Source of the DNA: Betaproteobacteria bacterium
Lineage (GTDB): Bacteria; Pseudomonadota; Gammaproteobacteria; Burkholderiales; SG8-39
Length of the DNA: 14,368 nt
Direction: 5' to 3'
Assembly (NCBI GenBank): GCA_005884335.1
Contig: VBCJ01000218.1
Coordinates: forward strand, 1-14,368
Below, one piece after another: positions 7,061 through 14,368 of this stretch. The notes under the pieces are model-generated. The model was given only the letters and a program-made list of their open reading frames with translations. It searched no databases and was not told where the DNA came from. How positions within the stretch are numbered: the first letter of the stretch is position 1; each line of letters starts with the position of its first letter. The position numbers and the translations under genes are program-made.

Positions 7061-9172
7061 TCAAGCCGCAAGCGGAAGCGAAATCCGCACCGCCGCGCCG
7101 CGACCCCCTTCTTTCCCGATGCGGTTTTCTATCCGAACAGTTCCGTGATGTTCGTCGATGATCCGTTTCACGATCGCCAGCCCCAGTCCCGTCCCTTTGG
7201 GCTTGGTGGTGACATAGGGCTCGAATGCTCCGTTGATGATGGCCTCGGGGAAGCCGCAACCATTGTCGCTGATCCGAAGCCACACTTGGCCGCCCGAGAG
7301 CTCGGTCGACACTTCGATTTTCGGGTCGCTGCTTCCGAAAAGCGCATCCTGAGCGTTCTGCAGCAGATTGTGGATTACCTGCCGCAAACGGTCGGGGTCA
7401 CCGCGCACCAGAGGAATGTTCTTCTGGAGGTTGGCCTGAATCCGAGTTCCGGACTGTTCGTACAGGGCAAGCACCTCCGTGACGAGCCGGTTCAGATCCA
7501 GTCCGCCCAGTTGCGGCAAGGGGGTGCGGGCATAGTCGCGGAAATCGTCCACCATGTTCTTCATGGCGGTGACCTGTGCGACGATGGTCTCCGTGGCGTG
7601 GTCGAGCGCCCGCGCCGCCTCACGCGAAAGTTTGTCGCCGAGTTTCGCCTGCAGTCGCTCCGCGGCGAGCTGGATCGGCGTGAGCGGATTCTTGATCTCG
7701 TGAGCGAGCCTGCGCGCGACCTCGCCCCATGCGGTCGCGCGCTGCGCCGCGATCAATTGCGTGACGTCGTCGAATACCGCGACGTAGCCACCCCCACCCG
7801 TCTCGGGCAGCGGCGAACCCCTTACCAGAATCACCGCCCCACGCTCACGCATCTCGATCTGCTGCTGCCACGCGGTCCCCCTGTGTTGTTCGAACTCCGC
7901 CTGCAACATGCGGGCAAATTCGGCGAGCGTGTGCCAATTGTCGAGCCTCAGTCCAATCAGGGCGGCAACGTCCTCGTACAAGATGCTGCCCGCCCCGTTG
8001 TTTGCAATTCGGAGGACAAGGCCATGATCAAAAACGAGTACACCCGCCGACAGATTGGCGAGAATGCTCTCCAGGTAGGCCTTGGCGGTTTCGACCTGCG
8101 CCTGATTGAGCAGAGCGGCGCTCCGCGCCTCGCCCAGCTGTTGAGTCATGCTGTTGAACGACTGCGTAAGGATACCCAGCTCATCGCGGCTAGTGACCTG
8201 AGCGCGGCGCGAAAAATCACCGCGCGCCACCGCCTGGGTGCCTTCGGCGAGCACGGCAAGCGGTTTCGACAGGCGCCGCGACAGCAGGAACGCGAGTGCG
8301 ATCGCCGAAAGCAAAGCGAGCAACAGCGTCAAGGTCAGCGTGAGAATGTAGATCTCCTTCAGCCCTTGGCGAGACAGCGACAGCTCCTTGTATGCACGAT
8401 ACACGCTTTGCACTGATTCGCCTTGTTCGGCGAGCGCCTGCGGCACCCAGTGCGTAAGCTGCAGCAAGCGCGGCTCGTCGGCGCGCCTTGGACTCTCCAG
8501 GGAAACGATCACTCGCAGCAAGAGTCCCTTGTCGCCGACCGGCTCGACCAAGCCATAGCCGCGCACCTGCCGCGCATCGCGCAACGCCTGCGTACTCGGG
8601 GCAGGCGGCACGAGCTTTCCCGGCTCCCGGCTCGCCCTCGCCAGCACCTGTCCTCCTTCGGTCATGAGCCACGCTTCCTCGACGTAGGCCTGCTCGCGCA
8701 AACGAGCAAGCGCGGCGGGTTGCTCGCGTCTCGGGGTCTCGGAGAGATCGAGCGCCATCACATGAGCTTTGAGAAGCAGTTCGTTCAACATGACGTCGAG
8801 CGCCGCCCGGCCGAGATCGAGTCCCCCCTCTAGCGCGCGCTCGACGCGCACGTCGAACCAAGATTCAATACTCTTCGCGAGGAACTGCAACGACACGGTA
8901 TAGACGAGGAGCCCGGGAACCACCCCCACCAGAGCAAACATGACGAGCACCCGGAAGGTCAGCAGCGAACCGAACACCTTGGTGCGGCGCTGCCGCGCTA
9001 GGATCGCCAACTGATACACAACGAGCCCGAGGAGCGCCACAGCGATCGCCGCGTTCAGGCCGAGCAGTAGCGGATAGTGCTCGGCGAAGAGGGGCGAGTT
9101 GGCAGTCGCCGCGGCAAGCAGGAACAGCAAAATGCCGCCGAGCGCGGCGCTGGCGATGAGCACGTAGGTCAT
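7061..9172 (-). CDS. ntrY: NtrY-type membrane sensor histidine kinase
   Basis: 703 residues from the chosen start. Inner-membrane kinase paired with NtrX and known in relatives for roles in nitrogen, redox and respiratory control. Order: two N-terminal membrane helices (about 3-22 and 38-58) and a third (about 73-95); a periplasmic part (about 100-273); another helix (about 274-297); HAMP (about 298-350); PAS (about 362-475); HisKA with phospho-acceptor His491 (RRLAHEIKNPLTP); and HATPase with N box around Asn602 (HNLLQNAQDA), DNGCGFP (636-642) and GTGLGLAIV (660-668). The ATG at 9172 is preferred over an upstream one at 9220. It overlaps the stop of the preceding DUF4390 gene as ATGA, has GAGG just upstream, and opens directly into the first membrane helix. 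Confidence 0.95.
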   Translation of the reverse strand: MTYVLIASAALGGILLFLLAAATANSPLFAEHYPLLLGLNAAIAVALLGLVVYQLAILARQRRTKVFGSLLTFRVLVMFALVGVVPGLLVYTVSLQFLAKSIESWFDVRVERALEGGLDLGRAALDVMLNELLLKAHVMALDLSETPRREQPAALARLREQAYVEEAWLMTEGGQVLARASREPGKLVPPAPSTQALRDARQVRGYGLVEPVGDKGLLLRVIVSLESPRRADEPRLLQLTHWVPQALAEQGESVQSVYRAYKELSLSRQGLKEIYILTLTLTLLLALLSAIALAFLLSRRLSKPLAVLAEGTQAVARGDFSRRAQVTSRDELGILTQSFNSMTQQLGEARSAALLNQAQVETAKAYLESILANLSAGVLVFDHGLVLRIANNGAGSILYEDVAALIGLRLDNWHTLAEFARMLQAEFEQHRGTAWQQQIEMRERGAVILVRGSPLPETGGGGYVAVFDDVTQLIAAQRATAWGEVARRLAHEIKNPLTPIQLAAERLQAKLGDKLSREAARALDHATETIVAQVTAMKNMVDDFRDYARTPLPQLGGLDLNRLVTEVLALYEQSGTRIQANLQKNIPLVRGDPDRLRQVIHNLLQNAQDALFGSSDPKIEVSTELSGGQVWLRISDNGCGFPEAIINGAFEPYVTTKPKGTGLGLAIVKRIIDEHHGTVRIENRIGKEGGRGAAVRISLPLAA

Positions 9173-9741
9173 CGGGCCTCCTGCACCGGCGCAAGCGGAG
9201 TGAACGGAAATCGCTTCCAATCAGACGTCACCGTCCACTCGCGGTTGGTGACGGCGCTCACGCGGAACGGCGTCGGCAGCTGAGCCGGATCAAGGCGCAG
9301 GCGCACCGCGGCAACATAGGCTCGGCCGTTTTCGACCTGGTCCTGTCCCAGCACCGGCCAGCCGTGGACCCTGCCGAGTGCCTCCAGCGCCTCGGCGAGC
9401 GTGGGGAAGTTCTGATGCAGCGTCCCGCTCGATAGCCGGTACTGTTGCGCCAGCGGGAGATAGGAAAGCCGCAGCTCCAGCTTTTCGAAGGCGGTTTTCT
9501 CGTCGAACCAGTACCACCGCCGCCGTGTCAGCTGGAACTCGACGAGGAAGCCGAGTGATACGCCGCCGTTCAGGGCCTCCAGGAGCGGCGCGGTCAGATC
9601 AAGGTGAAAATCCGCGTTCAGGAAATAGCGCGTCTCGGCGATTTCCAACCCTACGTTGTTAACCTGGATGGGCTGGGCGAGCGCCGACGCGACGAAGCTT
9701 GCCGCGAGCGCGGCAACGAATCGACGCAAGCTTGTGTCCAT
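9169..9741 (-). CDS. DUF4390 domain-containing secreted protein
   Basis: 190 residues, function unknown. Residues 1-22 form a signal peptide (RR followed by an Ala-rich hydrophobic core, cleavage near ALA/QP), so the protein is probably periplasmic. The rest is a mostly beta-predicted domain with the RRRWYWFDEKTAFEKLELRLSY segment (written here as its core, RRWYWFDEK, about 73-82) and YRLSSGTLHQNFPTLAEAL, which I recognise as DUF4390. It starts 8 bases after the rsmB stop and its TGA overlaps the ntrY ATG (ATGA). That is translational coupling to a kinase with a large periplasmic domain, so a role as ligand or accessory protein of NtrY is an inference worth testing. GAGGA lies directly against the ATG, unusually close for a ribosome-binding site. 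Confidence 0.85.
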   Translation of the reverse strand: MDTSLRRFVAALAASFVASALAQPIQVNNVGLEIAETRYFLNADFHLDLTAPLLEALNGGVSLGFLVEFQLTRRRWYWFDEKTAFEKLELRLSYLPLAQQYRLSSGTLHQNFPTLAEALEALGRVHGWPVLGQDQVENGRAYVAAVRLRLDPAQLPTPFRVSAVTNREWTVTSDWKRFPFTPLAPVQEAR

Positions 9742-9749
9742 TCCTCGGC

Positions 9750-11156
9750 TTAGGCAGTGGTTCTTTTCAACAAGGCGTAGAAGAAGCCGTCGCTATTGGC
9801 GCTCGGCAGGATCTGGCCCTCCAAAGGCCGTGGGGCCCCTTTGTCATTCTCGGCGAGCCCTGGGAGCGGAAGCATTTTAGCGTCCGGGTGCCGCAGAAGA
9901 AAATTGTCCACCTGAGCGCCGTTCTCCTCGGGAAACACCGAGCACGTGGCGTACAACAATTTACCATCGGGGGCGAGTACCCGCCATAAGGCTTCTAGCG
10001 ATTCCGCCTGCACGCGGCAGAACTCGGATACATCGGTCTTCCGACGCAGCCATTTGATGTCGGGGTGGCGCCGCACCACGCCCGATGCCGAGCAAGGCGC
10101 ATCCAGAAGAATGCGGTCGAAAGGCCTCCCCTCGGAGAAATCCTCCGGCTTGCGGCAATCGCCGACCACGACTCTCGCCGAGAGCTTCAGTCTGGAGAGA
10201 TTTTCGGTGATACGCCGCGCCCGCACGCCGTCCGCGTCCACTGCGAGAAGCTCGCACTGGGCAAGCTCAAGCAGGTGTCCGGTCTTGCCACCTGGCGCCG
10301 CGCAGGCATCCAGCACCCGCATCCCGTCGCGAACATCCAGAAGCGGCGCTGCTCGCTGGGCGCCGGCATCCTGCACCGAGACCTCGCCTGCTGCAAATCC
10401 TGGGAGCCGCTCTACCCGGCAAGGCTTTTCCAGCAGCACCGCATCTTGTCCCAGCGCCCGCGCGGGAATTCCAGCCCGGTCCAGTTTCTCCAGATACCCC
10501 TTCGCAGAGAGTCGTCGCCGATTTACCCGCAAAACCATGGGAGGATGTCGGTTCGACTCCAACAGGACGGACTCCCACTCGCGCGGATAGGCCAGGCGCA
10601 ACGCGTCGATCCACCATTGCGGATGACGGTAACGGCCAGACTCAGTAGCCTCGATCTCCGAGAGCAGCTCGGGCATGCGCCGCTGAAAGTTGCGCATCAC
10701 CGCGTTGACCAGCCCTTTCGCGCGCGAGTGCCCAAGCAGAGCGGCCGCCTCCACCGCCTGATGCACGACCGCGTGCGCGGACTGCGGCCGCGCTGCGAGT
10801 TCCGCGAGCGCGGTGAGCAGCAACCCACGCACTGGGAAATCCGTGAGAGGTTTCTGCAGCAGTCGCTCTAGGGCCACGTCGACCACCCCGTAGCTCCGCA
10901 GCGTGTTGTAGCAAAGATCCTGTGCTGCCGCGGCAAGCGTTTGTGCCGATTCACGGTGTTTCAGGTCGGCGAGCGCAATATTCAGGCTCTCCCCCCCGGA
11001 AACGCGCCCGATGGCTTCGGCGGCGGCAACAAAGGCCTGCGCGAGGGAATGGCCGGTGGAAACGGTGGACACGGATGCACTGCGCAAGGTCACGGGCGTT
11101 ACTTGCATTATAGGCGCGGTGCGTTTGACCGCCCTTGCTACTGGGCTTCGAAGCAT
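9750..11156 (-). CDS. rsmB: 16S rRNA (cytosine(967)-C5)-methyltransferase RsmB
   Basis: 468 residues if the first ATG is used. RsmB methylates C967 of 16S rRNA with S-adenosylmethionine. An N-terminal NusB-like RNA-binding domain (about 37-160) is followed by a Rossmann methyltransferase domain. The SAM loop is DACAAPGGKTGH (283-294), and the two catalytic cysteines are Cys355 (DAPCSASG) and Cys405 (YATCSVFPEEN). RRHPDIKWLRR (362-372) is typical of RsmB, and it ends with DGFFYALLKR. The start is uncertain. ATG at 11156 overlaps the end of fmt by 19 bases; an in-frame ATG at 11108 leaves a 29-base gap and still precedes the conserved domain by about 20 residues. Neither has a clear Shine-Dalgarno site. 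Confidence 0.95.
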   Translation of the reverse strand: MLRSPVARAVKRTAPIMQVTPVTLRSASVSTVSTGHSLAQAFVAAAEAIGRVSGGESLNIALADLKHRESAQTLAAAAQDLCYNTLRSYGVVDVALERLLQKPLTDFPVRGLLLTALAELAARPQSAHAVVHQAVEAAALLGHSRAKGLVNAVMRNFQRRMPELLSEIEATESGRYRHPQWWIDALRLAYPREWESVLLESNRHPPMVLRVNRRRLSAKGYLEKLDRAGIPARALGQDAVLLEKPCRVERLPGFAAGEVSVQDAGAQRAAPLLDVRDGMRVLDACAAPGGKTGHLLELAQCELLAVDADGVRARRITENLSRLKLSARVVVGDCRKPEDFSEGRPFDRILLDAPCSASGVVRRHPDIKWLRRKTDVSEFCRVQAESLEALWRVLAPDGKLLYATCSVFPEENGAQVDNFLLRHPDAKMLPLPGLAENDKGAPRPLEGQILPSANSDGFFYALLKRTTA

Positions 11157-12067
11157 TCGCCAGCCGAAAGCGGAAATCCTCTGAGAAATTCGGCGGCGGG
11201 CAGTCGCTTTCCCCCCGACCGCTGCAACTCGGTTACAACCAGGGCGCCTTCCCCGCAGGCGACGCGCAAGCCGCGCGGGCCTGCGCCCAGTATCTCACCC
11301 GGATTCCCCCGCCCGGCTGCAGTCGCGCAACGCCAAATCTTGAGCTCCACCCCGCGCACGCGTGCATCCGCGCCCGGTGATGGATTGAGCGCGCGAACCT
11401 GGCGATTCACGCTCATTGCGCTCTCACGCCAGTCCACACGAGCCTCGCGCCCGTCGAGCTTGGCTGCGTACGTCACCCCCTCGGTGGGTTGAGGTGTCGC
11501 CTTGACCGCGCCGGCTTCCAACGCATCCAGAGCCTGCACTATGAGTTTCGCGCCAAGCTCCGCGAGCCGATCGTGCAGCGTGCCCGTGGTATCGTCTTCC
11601 AGGATCGGAATTTTCTCCTGCATCAGCACCGGGCCCGTGTCGAGCCCGGTGTCCATCTGCATGATCGATACACCGGTGTCCCGATCACCGGCCAGCAGTG
11701 CCCGCTGAATGGGCGTTGCGCCACGCCATCGCGGCAACAGGGACGCGTGAATATTGATTGCCCCGTACCGAGGAAGCTCGAGCACCGGCTGCGGCAGAAT
11801 CAAGCCATATGCGGCAACCACGATGACGTCAGCTCGAAAATGTTCGAGCTCCGCCCGCGCCTGCGCGTCTCGCAGACTCATGGGCTGGGTTACCTGAATG
11901 CCTCGCGCTGCCGCCAGCTTCTTCACCGGTGATTGCGCCAGCGCAAAGCGACGCCCGGCGGGTCGATCCGGCTGAGTCATCACACCGACCACGCGATGGC
12001 GGGACCCGAGCAGCGTCTCAAGGCACCGTGCGGCAAATTCAGGAGTGCCGGCGAAGAGGACATTCAC
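11138..12067 (-). CDS. fmt: Methionyl-tRNA formyltransferase
   Basis: 309 residues, normal length. Fmt formylates Met-tRNAfMet with 10-formyl-tetrahydrofolate for translation initiation. FAGTPEFA (5-12) opens the Rossmann-like formyltransferase domain. The catalytic Asn105 and His107 sit in INIHASLLPRWRGA, and Asp143 in MDTGLDTGPV. The C-terminal OB-like tRNA-binding domain follows from about residue 205 (VRALNPSPGA). The start is a GTG at 12065-12067, chosen because the conserved NVLFAGTPEF begins immediately after it. It lies 85 bases downstream of def, its usual partner, whose product later removes the formyl group. Confidence 0.96.
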   Translation of the reverse strand: MNVLFAGTPEFAARCLETLLGSRHRVVGVMTQPDRPAGRRFALAQSPVKKLAAARGIQVTQPMSLRDAQARAELEHFRADVIVVAAYGLILPQPVLELPRYGAINIHASLLPRWRGATPIQRALLAGDRDTGVSIMQMDTGLDTGPVLMQEKIPILEDDTTGTLHDRLAELGAKLIVQALDALEAGAVKATPQPTEGVTYAAKLDGREARVDWRESAMSVNRQVRALNPSPGADARVRGVELKIWRCATAAGRGNPGEILGAGPRGLRVACGEGALVVTELQRSGGKRLPAAEFLRGFPLSAGECFEAQ

Positions 12068-12133
12068 GGAAGCGGCACCCGTTCAGGGCTTGCGCGAAAG
12101 ACAGCCGCTCCGGCAGTCGTCGAATAACGAGTC

Positions 12134-12152
12134 GGCGGGGTCCCAACCCGCC
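12134..12152 (-). other. GC hairpin directly after the def stop codon
   Basis: Read on the transcribed strand, GGCGGG and CCCGCC form a 6-bp stem with a 7-base loop, starting on the base after the def stop. No U-run follows, so a full intrinsic terminator is unlikely. It could be a processing or partial-termination element between def and fmt. It may also be chance in GC-rich DNA. Confidence 0.3.
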
Positions 12153-12656
12153 TCAGGCCGTCTTGCGGAGTTGTTTTTGAAGTTTCGCCTTGATGCGCTG
12201 CTGCTTGAGGCGCGACAGATAGTCGACGAAGACTTTGCCCTCGAGGTGATCCATTTCGTGCTGGACGCAGACGGCGAGGAGTTCCTCTGCGACGATGGTA
12301 AAGGATCTTCCGTCTAGGCCAAGCGCGCGCACGGTCACGCGCTCGGCACGCTCAACCGGTTCGTAGATTCCTGGAACCGACAGGCAGCCCTCCTCGCGAT
12401 ACTGAACGCCCTCGCTGCTGACGATCTCCGGATTGATCAAGACCAGGAGCTCATTTCGGCTCTCGGAGGCGTCGATGACGATCACCCTTTGGTCCACGTC
12501 AACCTGCGTCGCCGCGAGCCCCATCCCCGGCGCTGCGTACATAGTTTCGGCCATGTTCCGGACCAAGGCGCGAACCGACTCGTCAACCTCCAGTACGGGC
12601 GCGGCCCTCTTATAGAGCCTCGGATCGGGGTAGCGAAGGATATTCAGCAGCGCCAT
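12153..12656 (-). CDS. def: Peptide deformylase
   Basis: 167 residues. The enzyme removes the N-formyl group from nascent proteins and uses Fe2+ (or another divalent metal). All three signature motifs are intact: GMGLAATQ (44-51), EGCLSVPG (89-96) with metal ligand Cys91, and QHEMDHL (132-138) with His133, His137 and catalytic Glu134. The reading frame is open 22 codons further upstream, to a TTG at 12722, but the family begins at MALLNILRYPDPRL, so the ATG at 12656 is used. No Shine-Dalgarno sequence precedes it and the upstream DNA is AT-rich. It is the first gene of the minus-strand run, divergent from the LysM-protein gene. Confidence 0.97.
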   Translation of the reverse strand: MALLNILRYPDPRLYKRAAPVLEVDESVRALVRNMAETMYAAPGMGLAATQVDVDQRVIVIDASESRNELLVLINPEIVSSEGVQYREEGCLSVPGIYEPVERAERVTVRALGLDGRSFTIVAEELLAVCVQHEMDHLEGKVFVDYLSRLKQQRIKAKLQKQLRKTA

Positions 12657-12677
12657 AAATACTTGCAAATTGAAAGA

Positions 12678-12708
12678 ATTAGATGCAGAATTTAATGCAG
12701 ACTGTAAA
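12678..12708 (-). promoter_or_regulatory. Candidate sigma-70 promoter for def
   Basis: On the minus strand TTTACA (12703-12708, 5 of 6 to TTGACA) and TCTAAT (12678-12683, 5 of 6 to TATAAT) are separated by 19 bases, slightly long. Transcription would start near 12671, leaving only about 15 bases before the def ATG. That fits the missing Shine-Dalgarno sequence. The call rests on consensus matching in an AT-rich gap. Confidence 0.35.
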
Positions 12709-12731
12709 AAGCAAGTCGCCAAAGCTAATAT
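12702..12731 (+). promoter_or_regulatory. Candidate sigma-70 promoter for the LysM-protein gene
   Basis: TAATAT at 12726-12731 is a good -10 element, 35 bases ahead of the start codon. The only -35 candidate at 18 bases is the weak CTGTAA (12702-12707), which overlaps the -35 proposed for def on the other strand. The two promoters would therefore be back to back. Confidence 0.35.
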
Positions 12732-12766
12732 AGGGACTGCGGCAGCTAAATCCAGACGAGGCGGTC

Positions 12767-13846
12767 ATGCAAAAGTCTATCACAGCTCTCCTGGCGCTCG
12801 CGCTGGCGGGCGCGGGGTTGTTGGTGCTTGCACAGGGCGATTTACAGGTAAAGGATACGGCGCCGGACCGCTACGTCGTGCAAAGGGGCGACACGCTTTG
12901 GAGCATCGCCACCAAATTCCTCAACGATCAATGGCGCTGGCCGGAAATCTGGCGTATGAACGAGGAGCAGATCAGAAACCCGCACAACATCTCCCCAGGG
13001 GATGTCCTCGTGCTCGACCGGAGCGTGTCGCCGCCGCAATTGCGCATCGGCGAAGCCGGCGGCGGCCTCGGGGCTGGGGTTGCAGGAGCGGTAAAGCTTC
13101 TGCCGCGCATCTACACTCAGCCCTTGACATCGGAGGCGATACCCGCCATTTCGCCCAGGGCGATCGAGCCGTTTCTGACGCAGCCATTGATCATCGAGGA
13201 AGGCGGTCTCGCCAGGGCCCCGCGGATCATCGCTACGGAGGAAAATCGGGTCAACGTAGGCGCCGGCAACGTGGCCTATGTCAGCGGTTTTGGTGACACC
13301 GACGAGCCCGTTTGGCAGATCTATCGCGCTGGAGGACCGCTGGTCGACCCTGACAACCAGAGGACCCTGGGGTTCGAAGCCGTGTTCCTGGGTACGGCCC
13401 GTGTGACGCGAAGCGGCGAACCCGCCACCGTACATATCGTGAATTCCAAGAAGGAGATTTCTGCGGGAGATCGACTCATTCCCGCGCCCCCGCCGACCAT
13501 CCCCCAATATGTGCCTCATGCCCCGAGTGCCGCGGTAAGCGGCCGAATCATCGGACTTTACGATGCTCTCGCCACCAGCGTGGGCGGGCGCGACTCGATC
13601 ATTTCCATCAATAGAGGCAGGCGCGACGGCTTGGAGCTCGGACACGTGCTTGCCGTTTACCGTAACGTCGTGATCTACGATCAGAAGGACTATCTGAAAT
13701 CGCGTGACCGCTCCCCGGCGATACAGTTGCCTCCGGAGCGCTACGGCCTGGCGTTCATCTTCCGTACCTTCGATTCGGTCTCTTACGCGCTGGTAATGGA
13801 AAGTTCACGGCCGGTGCAAGGCGGAGATATCGTGCAGAACCCCTAA
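12767..13846 (+). CDS. LysM peptidoglycan-binding domain protein, secreted
   Basis: 359 residues. Residues 1-22 are a signal peptide (MQKS, Leu/Ala-rich core, cleavage near VLA/QG). A LysM domain follows at about 35-84 (YVVQRGDTLWSIATKFL at its start, ISPGDVLVL at its end). It contains the longer WRWPEIWRMN variant common in proteobacterial LysM proteins. LysM binds N-acetylglucosamine in peptidoglycan. The remaining 270 residues carry no catalytic motif I recognise. They include repeated short beta motifs such as VGAGNVAYVSG (162-172) and INRGRRDGLELGHVLAVYR, like a family found next to dprA in betaproteobacteria. GAGG (12758-12761) is 5 bases before the ATG. dprA starts 30 bases after the stop, so the two are probably cotranscribed. 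Confidence 0.9.
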   Translation: MQKSITALLALALAGAGLLVLAQGDLQVKDTAPDRYVVQRGDTLWSIATKFLNDQWRWPEIWRMNEEQIRNPHNISPGDVLVLDRSVSPPQLRIGEAGGGLGAGVAGAVKLLPRIYTQPLTSEAIPAISPRAIEPFLTQPLIIEEGGLARAPRIIATEENRVNVGAGNVAYVSGFGDTDEPVWQIYRAGGPLVDPDNQRTLGFEAVFLGTARVTRSGEPATVHIVNSKKEISAGDRLIPAPPPTIPQYVPHAPSAAVSGRIIGLYDALATSVGGRDSIISINRGRRDGLELGHVLAVYRNVVIYDQKDYLKSRDRSPAIQLPPERYGLAFIFRTFDSVSYALVMESSRPVQGGDIVQNP

Positions 13847-13876
13847 TCAAGATCCCGTCCGGGCGAGGCTTGACGA

Positions 13877-14368
13877 ATGAACGATTCAGGCGACCTGGCC
13901 GCCTGGATCGAACTCAGTCTGGTCTCCGGGCTCGGTGGCCAGAGGTTTCGCTCCCTGCTTTCCACTTTCGGTCTTCCCACCAACATATTGAATGCGACGC
14001 GATCGCAACTCTGCCGCGTCGTGCCCGAAGCGCTTGCAGCGGGTATCCTCGAGCGAAACAGCGGCTCCGAAGTCGAAAAAGCGCTCGAATGGGCTGCCCG
14101 GCCCGAGCACAGGGTGCTTACCCTTGCCGACACCGAATACCCCAAGCAACTCCTGGAAATCGCCGATCCGCCGGCTTTGCTCTATGTTGCCGGCAACGCG
14201 AAGCTCCTTTCTTCCCCAGCGCTTGCCGTGGTCGGCAGCCGAAACGCGACGCCGCAGGGACTGAAGAATGCGCAGAGCTTCGCGCGAGCGCTCAGCGAGG
14301 CTGGTCTGGTCATCGTGAGCGGCCTGGCTATCGGAGTCGACGGCGCTGCGCACTCCGGCGGCCTGGAG
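13877..14368 (+). CDS. dprA: DNA-processing protein DprA, 5' part
   Basis: First 164 codons of a gene that continues past the window edge; family members are usually about 360-380 residues. DprA binds single-stranded DNA, protects incoming DNA and loads RecA during natural transformation, and is widespread even in bacteria not known to be competent. Seen here: an N-terminal helical region with VSGLGGQRFRSLLSTFG (16-32), and the beginning of the Rossmann-like domain with LAVVGSRNATPQG (116-128) and SGLAIGVDGAAH (148-159). The motifs and the surrounding gene order (LysM gene before it) fit. GAGG at 13865-13868 is 8 bases before the ATG. No frameshift is visible in the part shown. Confidence 0.94.
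   Translation, partial: MNDSGDLAAWIELSLVSGLGGQRFRSLLSTFGLPTNILNATRSQLCRVVPEALAAGILERNSGSEVEKALEWAARPEHRVLTLADTEYPKQLLEIADPPALLYVAGNAKLLSSPALAVVGSRNATPQGLKNAQSFARALSEAGLVIVSGLAIGVDGAAHSGGLE

Noticed and set aside
5453..8416. A 987-codon open frame on the plus strand opposite trkA, ntrX and ntrY
   Set aside because: The minus-strand genes have full domain signatures over the same region. The antisense translation is rich in Arg, His and Gln without any recognisable motif, as expected for a GC-biased shadow frame.
9173..9220. Upstream ATG for ntrY, adding 16 residues
   Set aside because: The added residues are not hydrophobic membrane sequence, and the ATG at 9172 has GAGG upstream and the ATGA overlap with the previous gene.
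12153..12165. Partial resemblance to a Neisseria DNA uptake sequence (GCCGTCT) near the def stop and near dprA
   Set aside because: Only 7 of the 10 core bases match, I did not notice a second copy in the window, and the match lies within def codons.
12153..12722. Longer def reading frame starting at TTG 12722
   Set aside because: The 22 added residues do not belong to peptide deformylase and would place the start inside the likely promoter. The ATG at 12656 fits the family N-terminus.

Overview
The window reads as an ordinary, densely coding chromosomal segment of a GC-rich (around 60 % by eye) Gram-negative bacterium, most likely a betaproteobacterium. The reasons are gene order and gene content: glnK-amtB with an Ala/Pro-rich leader on AmtB; a def-fmt-rsmB-DUF4390-ntrY-ntrX-trkA-trkH run; and a divergent LysM-protein-dprA pair next to def. 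I see no mobile element, tRNA, rRNA, CRISPR array, or base composition that suggests recent transfer. No stretch above 300 bases lacks a gene. The two largest gaps are 1669-1823 (terminator plus a palindrome) and 12657-12766 (a divergent promoter region).

Layout. (1) 1-1668, plus strand: the 3' part of a PII signal protein gene (glnK) and the complete ammonium transporter gene amtB, closed by a strong intrinsic terminator at 1734-1762. (2) 1824-2897, plus strand: a two-gene unit of a fumarylacetoacetate-hydrolase-family enzyme and a RidA/YjgF-family protein, probably part of a small-molecule catabolic or clean-up function. (3) 2915-12656, minus strand: eight genes with gaps of 85 bases or less, transcribed from def (right) to trkH (left). 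They are def (peptide deformylase), fmt (Met-tRNA formyltransferase), rsmB (16S rRNA m5C methyltransferase), a secreted DUF4390 protein, ntrY (membrane histidine kinase), ntrX (response regulator), trkA and trkH (potassium uptake). (4) 12767-14368, plus strand: a secreted LysM-domain protein and the first 164 codons of dprA, which runs off the window.

How they work together. GlnK and AmtB form the standard ammonium uptake and gating module. Def, Fmt and RsmB act in translation initiation and ribosome maturation. NtrY/NtrX is a two-component system of the nitrogen/redox family, and TrkA/TrkH form a K+ uptake system encoded directly behind it. The most notable observation is that NtrX keeps its receiver and Fis-type DNA-binding domains but has a shrunken central AAA+ domain. 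That domain lacks the Walker A lysine, the GAFTGA loop, the Walker B aspartate and the sensor II arginine, so this NtrX should not be able to activate sigma-54 promoters by ATP hydrolysis. I found no clearly undescribed system. The remaining leads are small: RNA hairpins, palindromes, unusual start codons, and poorly studied conserved genes.
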